Shown here one piece after another: positions 35,739 to 46,900 of a DNA stretch of 64,000 nt (position 1 is the first letter of the stretch; each line of letters opens with the position of its first letter). Made by a program: the position numbers and the translations under genes. Origin of the DNA: Lolium rigidum (Eukaryota; Streptophyta; Magnoliopsida; Poales; Poaceae); contig NC_061514.1 in assembly GCF_022539505.1 (NCBI RefSeq), forward strand, positions 337,573,090 to 337,637,089, read 5' to 3'. Under the pieces are notes generated by a model. It was not told where the DNA came from. It did no database searches and was given only the letters and a program-made list of their open reading frames with translations.

Positions 35739-36415
35739 GGGCATCTCCAGTGGCGCGACCCAAACGGTCGCTCAGCGACCGTTTTGTCCGCTGTGACCAG
35801 AGATGCGTATGGGGCCTGCTCCAGCGGGGCGACGCAAAGTGACCGGGCCGTCCGCGGAGATGCAAACCTGGTCCAAATATGCGTCAGGTTTGCGTCTCCG
35901 CGGACGCTCGGCGGTCGGCCAAGTGTCCGCCGAAAAGATGTAGGACCCGCGCGTCAGTGGCTGGAGGCCGATATTATTCGCCACTGGCCATTCCCCCGCG
36001 CGAAATTGCAAACTAGACCGGCGCGAGCAGTCCAGAAGCGATGGACGTCCTCGCCGCCGCAGCTACCTCCATGGATGCGGAGCAAACCCTCGCACCCGCC
36101 GCCGCCCCACACTCCCCCGTAGCCACGACCATAGCCAGAATGGAGGCTGCAGCTCCGGCGGAAGCAAAGCGGGCCGCCACCGGCGGCGGCCGGGAAGCAA
36201 AACCGAAGGCGGCAAAGAAGGTGCTCTCCGCAGAGGAGAAAATCGTGGAGTCCGCGAAGCCTCGCGGGCGGCGCAAGAACCAGAAGATCAAGACTACCGC
36301 GATCGCCAACCAGCAGGCCTGGCAGATGCAGATCAAAGCCGGCGTCGCGCAAGTAGCCCTCCATCCGACCTTAGCGGAGTGCTACATGCTCGTCAAGAGA
36401 GAGGGGATCGCCGGC
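35739..36415 (+). mobile_element. PIF/Harbinger-like transposon, 5' end with ORF1
   Basis: GGGCATCTCCAGTGGCG follows TTA (35736-35738), which matches PIF/Harbinger termini and their 3-bp target. An open frame from ATG 36041 to 36415 encodes an Ala/Lys-rich protein (MDVLAAAATSMDAEQ), similar to N-termini of wheat Harbinger ORF1 (DNA-binding accessory) proteins as I remember them. The frame is broken by the LTR at 36416. No 3' part is present on the other side. Confidence 0.5.
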
Positions 36416-38896
36416 TGATACGTCCCCGACGTATCCATAATTTCTGTCGTTCCATGCTTGTTTTATGACAATACTTACATGTTTTGCTTGCACTTTATGA
36501 TGTTTTCATGCGTTTTCTGGAACTAACCTATTAAGAAGATGCCACAGTGCCAGTTCCTGTTTTCCGCTGTTTTTGGTTCCAGAAAGGCTGTTCGGGCAAT
36601 ATTCTCGGAATTCGACGAAACGAAGACCAAACCTCCTATTTTTCCCGGAAGCATCCAGAACACCGAAGAAGAGTCGGAGAGGGGCCAGAGGGCCACCACA
36701 CCATAGGGCGGCGCGGCACTGGCTGGGCCCGCGCCGGCTCGTGGTGGGGAGCCCCCGGTGCCCCCTGCGCCGCCTCTTCGCCTATAAAATCCCTTTCGAC
36801 CTAAAAACACCGTAACTGCGGACGAAACTCCGGAAAGACTCCGTGGGCGCCGCCACCATCGCGAAACTCCAATTCGGGGGACAGAAGTCTCTGTCCCGGC
36901 ACCCTGCCGGGACGGGGAAGTGCCCCGGAAGCCATCTCCATCAACGCCACCGCCTCCATCATGCTCCGTGAGTAGTTCCCCCATGGACTACGGGTTCTAG
37001 CTGTAGCTAGTTGGTATTCTCTCCCCCATGTACTTCAATACAATGATCTCATGAGCTGCCTTACATGATTGAGATTCATCTGATGTAATCGGTGTTGTGT
37101 TTGTCGGGATCCGATGGATGGTTACGTTATGATTGTCTATCTACAAAGTTTATGAAGTTACTGTTGCTGCAATCTTGTTGTGTTTAATGCTTGTCACTAG
37201 GGCCCGAGTGGCATGATCTTAGATTTGAGCTCTATACTTATTGCTTAGATTATATCTACCAGTTGTATGCACATGTCACTGTCCGGAACCAAAGGCCCCG
37301 AAGTGACAGAAATTGGGACAACCGGAGGGGATGGCGGTGATGTGAGGGACACATGTCTTCACGGAGTGTTAATGCTTTTCTCCGGTACTTTATTAAAAGG
37401 AGTACCTTAATATCCAGTAGTTTCCCTTGAGGCCCGGCTGCCACCGGCTGGTAGGACAAAAGATGTTGTGCAAGTTTCTCATTGCGAGCACGTACGACTA
37501 TTATTGGAAAACATGCCTACATGATTAATGATCTTGATATTCTGTCTTAATGCTATTTCAATCCTATCAATTGCCCGACTGTAATTTGTTCACCCAACAC
37601 TTGTTATTGGAGAGTTGCCACTAGTGTAGATAGCTGGGAACCCCGGTCCATCTTTCATCATCATATACCTGTTCTACATGTCATTGGAAGTAGTATCAAC
37701 TATCTTCCGGTGCCATTGCTCTCATATTGCTATTACTGCTGTTACGTATTCTTGTTACTATTGCTCTCATATCATCGCTACTTTCACATCACCCCTGTTG
37801 CTAGTGCTTTTCCAGTGCAGCTGAATTGACAACTCGGTTGTTAAGGCTTATAAGTATTCTTTACCTCCCTTGTGTCGAATCAATAAATTTGTGTTTTACT
37901 TCCCTCGAATACTGTTGCGATCCCCTATACTTGTGGGTCATCAAGACTATTTTTAAGGCGCCGTTGCCGGGGAGGCATAGCTCTACTCATAAGTTCACCC
38001 GGGGAGTACACTCTACATCCTCTCTCGTTTTATTTTATTTTGTTTTGCTTAGTTTACTTTTGTCTAGTTTATTTGTGCTTAGTTTATTTCTGTCTAGTAT
38101 TAGTTTGCTTAGTTTACTTTTGTCTAGTTTATTTCAGTTTTGTTTTACTTTCCTCATATACCCAAAAATCCATAAAAATTTGAAAAACCGAAAAATTAAA
38201 AACTGCTGTTATGGGAGAACCTACAACCTACTTGGAGCTTATAGAATGTTATAATAATTATAGAGAATCAAGAACTGGTAAAATAATGAGTGCTATGATA
38301 GAACAATTGAATACAATTGCTAAAATCTTGCTTAAATGCCATGATATAAACTCGTTGCTCTCAACGGGATACTAAACATCTTAAATTTCAATGTGGCTTT
38401 AGTGAGGAATTTTTAATTAAGAACTATAATTGGAATTACTATATTCATTATGGGTTCGAAGAGGTAGAACAATTTGTCTTATTTATGGGAGCCTCCGAGA
38501 TAGAATCCTTCATGGTTGAGAATTATGAAACTTGTGTTGTTTGTAAGGACCTTAAAGATTATGTCTCTACTATCCTTAATTCTTGCATAGAATGCTACAG
38601 TAGGAATCCTTATATCCTTGATTATAAAGAGAGACACATTAATGCACAAGAATGCACTCACAACTTGCAGGAACCTGTGGAAGAAGAAATTGATGAACCT
38701 GAAAGCTCATTGGATGAAAAAGAGGAGGAAATTGATGAACCTGAAAGATCATTGGATGAAAAAGAAGAGGAGAGCGACGAACAAAAGGAGGAAGAATGGA
38801 TTAGCTACCCATGCCAACCTTCTAATGAGAGTAACCCTTTATCTCTGACACTATTTGATTGTCCTCCATGCTTACCGAAAGAGGTTGAATGTTATG
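36416..38896 (+). mobile_element. Gypsy-like element, 5' half
   Basis: LTR 36416-37943 (TGATACGTCCCCGACGTATC to TGTGGGTCATCA), then a tRNA-Asp primer site (37956-37973, first base changed) and a T-rich leader. The interior has a short ORF from 38211 (MGEPTTYLELIE) that soon stops, and the ORF at 38485. No recognised gag domain. The 3' half and right LTR are absent or hidden in the gap. Confidence 0.7.
38485..38896 (+). CDS. Acidic ORF of the 36416 element (runs into a gap)
   Basis: At least 137 residues. It carries a CVVC...CIEC cysteine pattern (residues about 12-35), then an acidic stretch made of near-repeats of EEIDEPE and SLDEKEEE (about 68-105). I do not recognise a family. A short piece in the same frame resumes after the gap and stops near 39063. 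Confidence 0.4.
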
Positions 38897-38996
38897 NNNN
38901 NNNNNNNNNNNNNNNNNNNNNNNNNNNNNNNNNNNNNNNNNNNNNNNNNNNNNNNNNNNNNNNNNNNNNNNNNNNNNNNNNNNNNNNNNNNNNNNN
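38897..38996. other. Assembly gap (100 N)
   Basis: A second run of exactly 100 N, so the join between the 36416 element and the right part of element E is not fully resolved. Confidence 0.99.
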
Positions 38997-39111
38997 TTCA
39001 AAGTCTTGGTATAAAAATTTTAAGATTCCGCCTAAAAGTACTTTCTGGGAAAGCATCGGCTAATACATGTTACACGGAAATATATCACTCAATGCTTGGG
39101 GGCTAGTATCA

Positions 39112-41268
39112 CCTGCCGCACTTCCTTGTGCTTGGCGAAAAACTCCTTCAGGCCGTCCTCCAGGTCGGCGAGCTCTCGCATCTCCTCGTCCGGTTTTCCC
39201 CACACTTTGTTCAGCATGGTGGAAACTTCCGCGTGACGTTCTGCGAGGGTAAGCTTTCGAAGGGACGGAGTCGGACGAGGGTCGACCCGAGTCGCGTTGG
39301 TGACCTGAAGGAGCTTTACCTTTTGCTCCTGCTGTTCTTCTGTGGGCTCCGCGAAAGCGGCGCCTGGTTGATCTTGCGGAGGAACAGATGAGGAGGTCCC
39401 CTGGGCGGAGTCGCCATGGTGAGTGGGATCTTCAGGAAGGTCATCGAGGTTGATGACATCTTTCGGATCCGGCTTGGAGGCGGATGAAGCCTTGGGCGGA
39501 ACTTCAACCTCAGGAGTAATAGGAATTGAAGCCGGAGATGGCCTGGCTCTTTTCTTCGGGACCCTTGGGGCCTTGGGGGGCTGGCTTCCGGAGCTTCAGA
39601 AATAACATAAAAGCATAAGTAAGAGTTTAAGTGTAAAATCAGAACTTGGATCTCGGAAGTGGGCGCTTACCCGGAAGGCTTGAAGAAATGCTGGATGGCA
39701 GGCTGTCCCTTGTTGCTGGTATTAATCAGCGAAAGGCGCTTCTTTTCCGCCTCCGCTTTCCGGGTAGCCGCAGTGCTAAGCACTTCGCGGGGGCGTTTCG
39801 CATGAGGGCTGGAAGGGGTTGGCTTCTTCCTCTTAGCAGGGCGTGGGGCTTCAGGAGCTTCCGCCTCCGATGCGGCTTCCGGATCCGTGTTGCCGGTGGA
39901 AGGAACCCGGAGGAGAGTTCCGAGTTCGTTTTCCTCAAGCGCCTCGAGCTAATGCAAAGTTAAACACTTAGACAAAAAAGTTTGAAGAAAAGCCATAGAC
40001 TAAAGTCAAGACGACGTACCGCGGTTCCGGAACCATTAGTGTGGATGTCTTTGTTGCACACGTGAACATGGAGTTCGCGTGGGATTTTGATGAGGACCCG
40101 GATCCTCTTGTCGATGGCGTCGGCGGAGAGATTGTCTTTCGTGGCGCGCATTGGGTCGTCGCGCCCTGTGTATTGGAACATCAGGCGGTCCCTGTGTTGG
40201 AGCGGCTGGATCCGCTGGTGAACCAGGGAAAGGGTTAAGTCCTTCCCCGTCGGCCCCTCCTCCGTGAGCTTGCGAGATCCGCCTACCGGCCGCGGGTCGG
40301 CTAAGGTGAGTCGGAGAAGTGGGGGCACTGTGTCCATGCCGGAGTTTCACTGGCGGGGCTGTTCTTGAATAATGGAAGTTTTCTGTCGCCTGCCGGGTCG
40401 GAGACGTCCTTCAGGTAGAAGAAGCCTCCGGACCAATACCGCGCGGATTCGTGGCGGTCGGTGTGGGGGTAGACGCGGCCGGGGCGGAGCATGAAGGTGA
40501 TAGATCCGCAAGTCGCCAACTCAGAGGTCTGGCGGATCTTCTCCTTCTTGACAGAGAAATAGTATTGGAAGAGGGGAAGTTCGGGAGTTACCCGGAGGTG
40601 GCCCTCGCAGAGAGTGACATGGTTGCTAATCGCCTGGACGCTGTTCGGCGATATGTTGTGGGGCTGGAGCCCGTACGCCTTCAGGATTTCCGAGAAGAAA
40701 TCCGATGGCGGAAAAGAGAAACCTCGCTCCACCAGCGCCTTTGTTATCACCATCTCGCCATCCTGTGGGGCTGGAGCTAGGGAACCCGGAACTGTTCGCC
40801 AGCTTCCGGGGAGCAGAAAACCTTCTGTTTCCAAGTTTTTCAGCTCCGTGTCAGTGGTGGTGCAGGGCCACCATTTCCCTTTGGCTTCAGCGTCTCGCTG
40901 ACGAGCTTTGGATTTCCTGGCGGCAATTTCTTCCGCTTTCTGTTCCGCCTTTTCCTCCCGGAGGCTTTCTCCGGGTTAGCGAGAGTTCCTTCGGTGTCCT
41001 TGCCGGAATCCTTGATGGGATCCAGGTGGACCGGGGCGAAGGGTGGAGGGGCGGAGGAGATGGGAGTTGCCATGATGGGCTCGGAGGTTGGAGGCGGAGT
41101 CACAGAAGACATCTGAAGAGAAAAGCAGTGGCGGAAAACATAATTTAGTTGGATCCACATCGTCAACCTAGCGATCATCCCTACCAACTACGGCAAAGGA
41201 TTGAAGCTCGGAGAACTTACCGTAATGGACTTCGCGGTGGTCGGAGTCGCCGGCGATGAGGTTTTCAT
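39112..41268 (-). pseudogene. Spliced antisense gene of element E, putative gypsy-type transposon domain protein
   Basis: A minus-strand gene inside E, opposite to its retroviral-type genes. Predicted exons are 41268-41221 (ATG at 41268), 41112-40020, 39948-39671 and 39593 to the truncation near 39112. Introns have GT-AG ends: 41220-41113, 40019-39949 and 39670-39594. Exon 2 carries the domain known as Putative gypsy type transposon (Pfam PF04195): LPGSWRTVPG, VERGFSFPPSDFF and HNISPNSVQ (about 40840-40350). The C-terminal part is Pro/Lys-rich and then predicted coiled coil (LADLEDGLKEFFAKHKEV). A 1-nt frameshift near 40960 breaks exon 2. The 3' end is cut off by foreign sequence. The protein's function is unknown; such antisense genes occur in several plant gypsy families. 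Confidence 0.75.
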
Positions 41269-41443
41269 ACGGTGGCTCGCCGGAGTTAAGAACACGAAGA
41301 ACACCACGGTGGTGAACTCGCTCCGGTGAAGCTCCGGTGACTTTTCCGGCGGGTTCCGGCGCGGCGGAGGAAGAGCTCACGAGCGGCGCTGCGTGGAGAG
41401 GTGAGAAAGGGGGGTGCATGAGAGAGTTAGGGTCGACGGTGAA

Positions 41444-41451
41444 TATTTATA
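41444..41451 (-). promoter_or_regulatory. TATA box of the antisense gene
   Basis: The minus strand reads CTATAAATAT about 175 bp upstream of the ATG at 41268. It lies outside the LTR, so the antisense gene would have its own promoter. Confidence 0.5.
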
Positions 41452-41860
41452 GGCTGAGGGACGAGATTCGTGCTCCGCATCCTGTGGTCGGAACGCAAGC
41501 GTCGCGCCGTTGGATGCGTGACACGTGTCCCGAACCCTAACGGTAAAAATGGCTAGAGATAAGTTACCGCACAAATCGCGCGAAAATGGCGCCGAATTGG
41601 CGGAACCGTTTGAGTCTATTAAGATTCCGGGTAAAAGCGTGAAGATAAGTTGGCTCTCATTCGCGAGCAGGGAATAACCCGGAAATGTTCTTTGGAACGT
41701 CGATGGATGAAGTCCCGCAGGATGGGAGCATTTTCCGGCTATAAGTTGGAAAAAGAAGAAAATGCGAAGTTGGAGCTCTTCAAGTTTCTCCACGTTACCA
41801 ACGTTTGCCGGAGATCATGATGGACCAGCGAGGCGGAAACAGCAGGTGAAACTCGGAGAA

Positions 41861-41873
41861 CTCTGGGGGCTAT
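41861..41873 (+). other. Polypurine tract of element E
   Basis: CTCTGGGGGCTAT ends exactly at the 3' LTR start, the usual site of plus-strand priming. Confidence 0.65.
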
Positions 41874-42433
41874 TGTTGTGGGTATACTTCATGGGTGTAC
41901 CATCGACAGTGCCTAGATCCGGCAAGCCCGGGTGGCCCACAGATGGTGATGAGGCGTGTGGCCCATCGGGCGGCCCAGTTGCTGTTGATCTTGACGGAAG
42001 ATGTCCGGTCTAGGAGCAGGGAGCCGGATCCGACCGACCTCGAGGAGAAACCCGGATCCACGGAGGCCCATTAAGGGACCCGGATCCGGTACGACATAGA
42101 TGGAAGGGCGGATCCTTGACGTATACGGCAAGACATTGTACCGTAGTTAGGCTATCTGTAATCCGGCTAGGACTCTCCATGTAAACCCTAGATCCGTGCG
42201 CCTTTATAAGCCGGATCCTGGGAGCCCTAGAGGCACAACCACAACTCATTGTAACAACGCGAAAGCGCCCGGATAATTCCGGACAAGCAGCAGTAGGCCC
42301 CGTCATCGTGCGGGTGTTCGAAGCCGGGTAACTCGCGTACCACCGTCCCGTGTGCACTCCGCCCTATGGCCCCTACTTCTTCTCCCCCTCGTGAGGATCC
42401 CTCCTCCGAGGTACCGTCGATTAGGCAACGACA
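41874..42433 (+). repeat. 3' LTR of element E
   Basis: 560 bp, same ends as the 5' LTR. It is followed directly by CCTCT (42434-42438), the right copy of the target duplication. Confidence 0.92.
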
Positions 42434-42539
42434 CCTCTCCCCACCATGCTTCATCAGCTGAACAGGTTCAACAGTTTCAGTAGAATCAGATTTCATAATT
42501 ACATTATTGCACTCTAGGCGATTAGCTAGAGCTAACAAA
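42434..42539 (-). mobile_element. LINE relic, N-terminal half of the RNase H segment
   Basis: Minus-strand translation gives ALANRLECNNVIMKSDSTE with the conserved SD of RNase H. It leads into the half at 19941-20242 once element E and one target copy are removed. A frameshift is needed at the join, so it was already broken before E inserted. Confidence 0.6.
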
Positions 42540-42612
42540 TCTTGGACTTAAACCTAGGTGAGATGGTTCCACCACAAGGAACCTAACCAGCTGAGCTAGG
42601 CTAAGTTCGCAT
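42540..42612 (-). mobile_element. Au-type SINE head (tRNA-like)
   Basis: The minus strand reads CCTAGCTCAGCTGGTTAGGT (A box) and then GGTTTAAGTCC (B box), the Pol III promoter of the Au SINE. Its body is at 19715-19940, in the same orientation, beyond element E and the LINE relic. Confidence 0.6.
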
Positions 42613-43413
42613 TAGATGGTACAAACTGGTTTGTGCACCCGAACACGGAAAGTAATAAAAAAAGTTAAATGGGTAAAGCTCGGAGAAACAGCACTGTACA
42701 TACATACGCGTACCGAGCAGGCGGGTCGTGCTGGCCAGCGAGCGAGGCCAGGAACGCGAGCTTGGCGCGATGCGGTGCTGGCGGGGAAAGTCAACGCTGG
42801 TGGCAGGCGAACGAGGCACATAGCAGGCAGTATCCCGACCGACACTGGGGGCTGGAAGTCCACCCGTTAGTACCAGCCAGCCCAAAATATTTTCCCTATT
42901 TTTCTTTTCAAACCAAATAAAAGGCAAACTTCTAAAAATCATAACTAGAGTTTGTGAACTTCGATTGAGGTGAAGCCATTTTTTTGGAAAGAGGAAGCCA
43001 ATAGCTACCCTCGCAAAAGTGGAAATATGGAAGAAAAAAAGTGTGTGTGTGTTGGGGCGGGGGGGGGGGGAGATTTCTATGAGTTTAGAGGTGCAACCTC
43101 TCAATATGAGGAACCAAGAAACGCGCCAAACTCGAAAATGCAACAAGCGAAACAAGGTAGAGCTTGTCATGAGAATGAACACAACATCTAAAAACATCAC
43201 ATAGATAAGAACCAAGAACAACTAAAAAACATGATGCAAAACATGCAAAGGTTTGAACTCTCACGTACGATACGACCAATAGTTCGCACTTGCCTAGCGT
43301 GTCTTGCCATGCAATAGTGTAGTGCGCTAGACAAGCCATTCGCTAGAGAATTTTTTTTATGGCTATGACCACCCTTTTGTTCACCTTGAGTAGTAAAATG
43401 CTTCGTATATACT
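42613..43413. other. Spacer before the CACTA element
   Basis: No gene recognised. It contains a (GT)n-(G)n microsatellite at about 43044-43070 and otherwise unique-looking sequence. ACT at 43411-43413 is the left target duplication of the CACTA element. Confidence 0.5.
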
Positions 43414-43426
43414 CACTACGGGAAAA

Positions 43427-43795
43427 TCAGGCGCTGCCGTGCAGCCAATCTTTGCCGTGAGCTGCTGCACGGCAAAGATTTCTTTGCCGTGCGCAGCAAG
43501 AAGACCGCACGGCAACGCCAGAACGCACGGCAAAGTGTGAGAGCAGCGCACGGCAAAGAAACCTAGCACGGCAAACAAAGCCATGGCGCACGGTAAAGAA
43601 GTTTCTCACGGCAAAGTATGGGAGCAGCGCACGGCAAAGATTTTAGGACGGCAAAGTCCCTGCAAGCCACACGGCAAAGAAGCAGCGCACGGCAAAGGCC
43701 TGGGCACTGCCGTGTCCCGCCCCTTTGCCGTGCAGACAGATCAGTTGCACGGCAAAGGGTCCTTTGCCGTGCGCTGCTCCCTTTGCCGTGCGCCA
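43427..43795. repeat. Left subterminal repeat cluster of the CACTA element
   Basis: About fifteen copies of GCACGGCAAAG or its reverse complement, a likely transposase-binding array. Confidence 0.85.
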
Positions 43796-43929
43796 ATATA
43801 CATTTTATTTGTTTTTCTAACTATTTTATTTCATCTACTACTTATATTTATTTTGTTAATTAGTTTTTCTTTTTGATGACTATTTATTACACTATGTGCA
43901 ATACAAAATTAGTCTCCATGCTCATCCCC

Positions 43930-46900
43930 CACATATATCGGGGTTCCGGTGCTCCGGCGGCCGTCCCCCTCCTTCCCCCCAAAACGGCGGGACGGCGGGT
44001 CTACCCCCTAGATTTCTCCGCGCGAGGTTCCACCAATATACCTTTTCATAGGTTTAGGTTTGTTTAGTCCATGGACATATGGAAAACCATGTGTGGCACC
44101 CTTTGGCACGAGTCTAGCCCCCGATATACCCGCGGCGGGACACTTCGACGTACACGTCCAGGAATCTGTTAAGTGTTATCGCCCGAAGGTGAGGAATGTC
44201 AGACCGGGGATCCATGCCATGCACCATTTGGTGAATCACACCTTGCATCACACTTTGACACATATCATAGGTCCACATGCAAGGTTTGGTGGGGTTCCGG
44301 TGCTCCGGCGGTCGTTATCCCCCTCCTCCCCCAAAACAGCGGAACGCGTGCCCCGGCGGGTCTACCCCCTAGATTTCTCCGCGCTAGGGTGCACCAATGT
44401 AACTTTTCATTCTTTTAGGTTTGTTTAGTACATATACACATGGAGAACCAAGATTGGGACCCTTTGGCACATATACCCGCAGCTAGAGCCATTATCACAC
44501 GATCGACGGTGTGCACGATCTCTTGGTTAGGGTTAGGTGTAGGGTTAGGGCTAGGGTTTAGGGGCTAGGGCTAGGGTTTAGGTTAAAGGGTAAGTATTTA
44601 TGGTTAGGTATAGGTTTAGGGTTTAGGGTTAGGGTTAGGGTTTATGATGCATGGTTCTGCGGCTCCGGCGTCGTGGTTTAGGGATTTAGAGGGGTTTAGG
44701 GCTCGAAGCCTCCCCGGTTTAGGGTTTAGGGTTTAGGGGAGCTACTTTTGCACCATTACACCTTGCACCACACTTTGACACATATCATAGGTCCACATTC
44801 AAGGTTTGGTGGGGTTCGGTGCTCCGGCGGTCGTTATCCCCTCCTCCCCCAAAACGACGGAACGTGTGCCCCGGCGGGTCTACCCCCTAGATTTCTCCGC
44901 GCGAGGTGCACCAATGTAACTTTTCATTCCTTTAGGTTTGTTTAGTACATATACACATGGAGAACCAAGATTGGGACCCTTTGGCACTATATACCCGCAG
45001 CTAGAGCCATTATCACACGATCGACGGTGTGCCTGATCTACTGGTTAGGGTTAGGTGTAGGGTTAGGGCTAGGGTTTAGGGGCTAGGGCTAGGGTTTAGG
45101 TTAAAGGTAAGTATTTATGGTTAGGTATAGGTTTAGGGTTTAGGGTTAGGGTTAGGGTTTATGATGCATGGTTCCGCGGCTCAGGCGTCGTGGTTTAGGG
45201 ATTTAGAGGGGTTTAGGGCTCGAAGCCTCCCGAGTTTAGGGTTTAGGGTTTAGGGGAGCTACTTTTGCACCATTACACCTTGCACCACACTTTGACACAT
45301 ATCATAGGTCCACATGCAAGGTTTGGTGGGGTTCCGGTGCTCCGGATCCCCCTCCTCCCCCCAAAACAGCGGAACGTGTGCCCCGGCGGGTCTACCTCCC
45401 TAGATTTCTCCGCGCGAGGGTGCACCAATGTAACTTTTCATTCCTTTAGGTTTGTTTAGTACATATACACATGGAGAACCAAGATTGGGACCCTTTGGCA
45501 CATATATACCCGCAGCTAGAGCCATTATCACACGATCGACGGTGTGCACGATCTCTTGGTTAGGGTTAGGTGTAGGGTTAGGGCTAGGGTTTAGGGGCTA
45601 GGGCTAGGGTTTAGGTTAAAGGTAAGTATTTATGGTTAGGTATAGGTTTAGGGTTTAGGGTTAGGGTTAGGGTTTATGATGCATGGTTCTGCAGCTCCGG
45701 CGTCGTGGTTTAGGGATTTAGAGGGGTTTAGGGCTCGAAGCCTCCCGGTTTAGGGTTTAGGGTTTAGGGGAGCTACTTTTGCACCATTACACCTTGCACC
45801 ACACTTTGACACATATCATAGGTCCACATGCAAGGTTTGGTGGGGTTCCGGTGCTCCGGCGGTCGTTATCCCCCTCCTCCCCCCAAAACAGCGGAACGTG
45901 TGCCCGGCAGGTCTACCCCCTAGATTTCTCCGCGCGAGGTGCACCAATGTAACTTTTCATTCCTTTAGGTTTGTTTAGTACATATACACATGGAGAACCA
46001 AGATTGGGACCCTTTGGCACATATATACCCGCAGCTAGAGCCATTATCACACGATCGACGGTGTGCACGATCTCTTGGTTAGGGTTAGGTGTAGGGTTAG
46101 GGCTAGGGTTTAGGGGCTAGGGCTAGGGTTTAGGTTAAAGGTAAGTATTTATGGTTAGGTATAGGTTTAGGGTTTAGGGTTTAGGGTTAGGGTTTATGAT
46201 GCATGGTTCTGCGGCTCGGCGTCGTGGTTTAGGGATTTAGAGGGGTTTAGGGCTCGAAGCCTCCCCGAGTTTAGGGTTTAGGGTTTAGGGGAGCTACTTT
46301 TGCACCATTACACCTTGCACCACACTTTGACACATATCATAGGTCCACATGCAAGGTTTGGTGGGGTTCCGGTGCTCCGGCGGTCGTTATCCCCCTCCTC
46401 CCCCAAAACGATGGAACGTGTGCCCGGCGGGTCTACCCCCCTAGATTTCTCCACGCGAGGGTGCACCAATGTAACTTTTCATTCCTTTAGGTTTGTTTAG
46501 TACATATACACATGGAGAACCAAGATTGGGACCCTTTGGCACATATATACCCGCAGCTAGAGCCATTATCACACGATCGACGGTGTGCTCGATCTCTTGG
46601 TTAGGGTTAGGTGTAGGGTTAGGGCTAGGGTTTAGGGGCTAGGGCTAGGGTTTAGGTTAAAGGTAAGTATTTATGGTTAGGTATAGGTTTAGGGTTTAGG
46701 GTTTAGGGTTAGGGTTTATGATGCATGGTTCTGCAGCTCCGGCGTCGTGGTTTAGGGATTTAGAGGGGTTTAGGGCTCGAAGCCTCCCCAGTTTAGGGTT
46801 TAGGGTTTAGGGGAGCTACTCTTGCACCATTACACCTTGCACCATACTTTGACACATATCATAGGTCCACATGCAAGGTTTGGTGGGGTTCCGGTGCTCC

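Larger units (their letters stand above)
20248..42433 (+). mobile_element. Element E: gypsy LTR retrotransposon with tRNA-Lys primer site, heavily invaded
   Basis: The 560-bp LTRs at 20248-20807 and 41874-42433 both start TGTTGTGGGTATAC and end GGCAACGACA. The flanking CCTCT occurs at 20243-20247 and 42434-42438, a perfect 5-bp target duplication, so both ends belong to one insertion. The interior holds a gag-like ORF on the left (20866-22712) and a spliced antisense gene on the right (39112-41268). The central part, including any pol, is missing, and 22713-39111 is filled with other elements. By eye the LTRs differ by about ten substitutions, mostly transitions, and two 1-bp indels, which implies a young insertion. 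Confidence 0.92.

Noticed and set aside
38997..39111. Right LTR junction or polypurine tract at GCTTGGGGGCTAG (about 39097-39109)
   Set aside because: No LTR follows and the adjacent gap prevents a decision, so no boundary was called.
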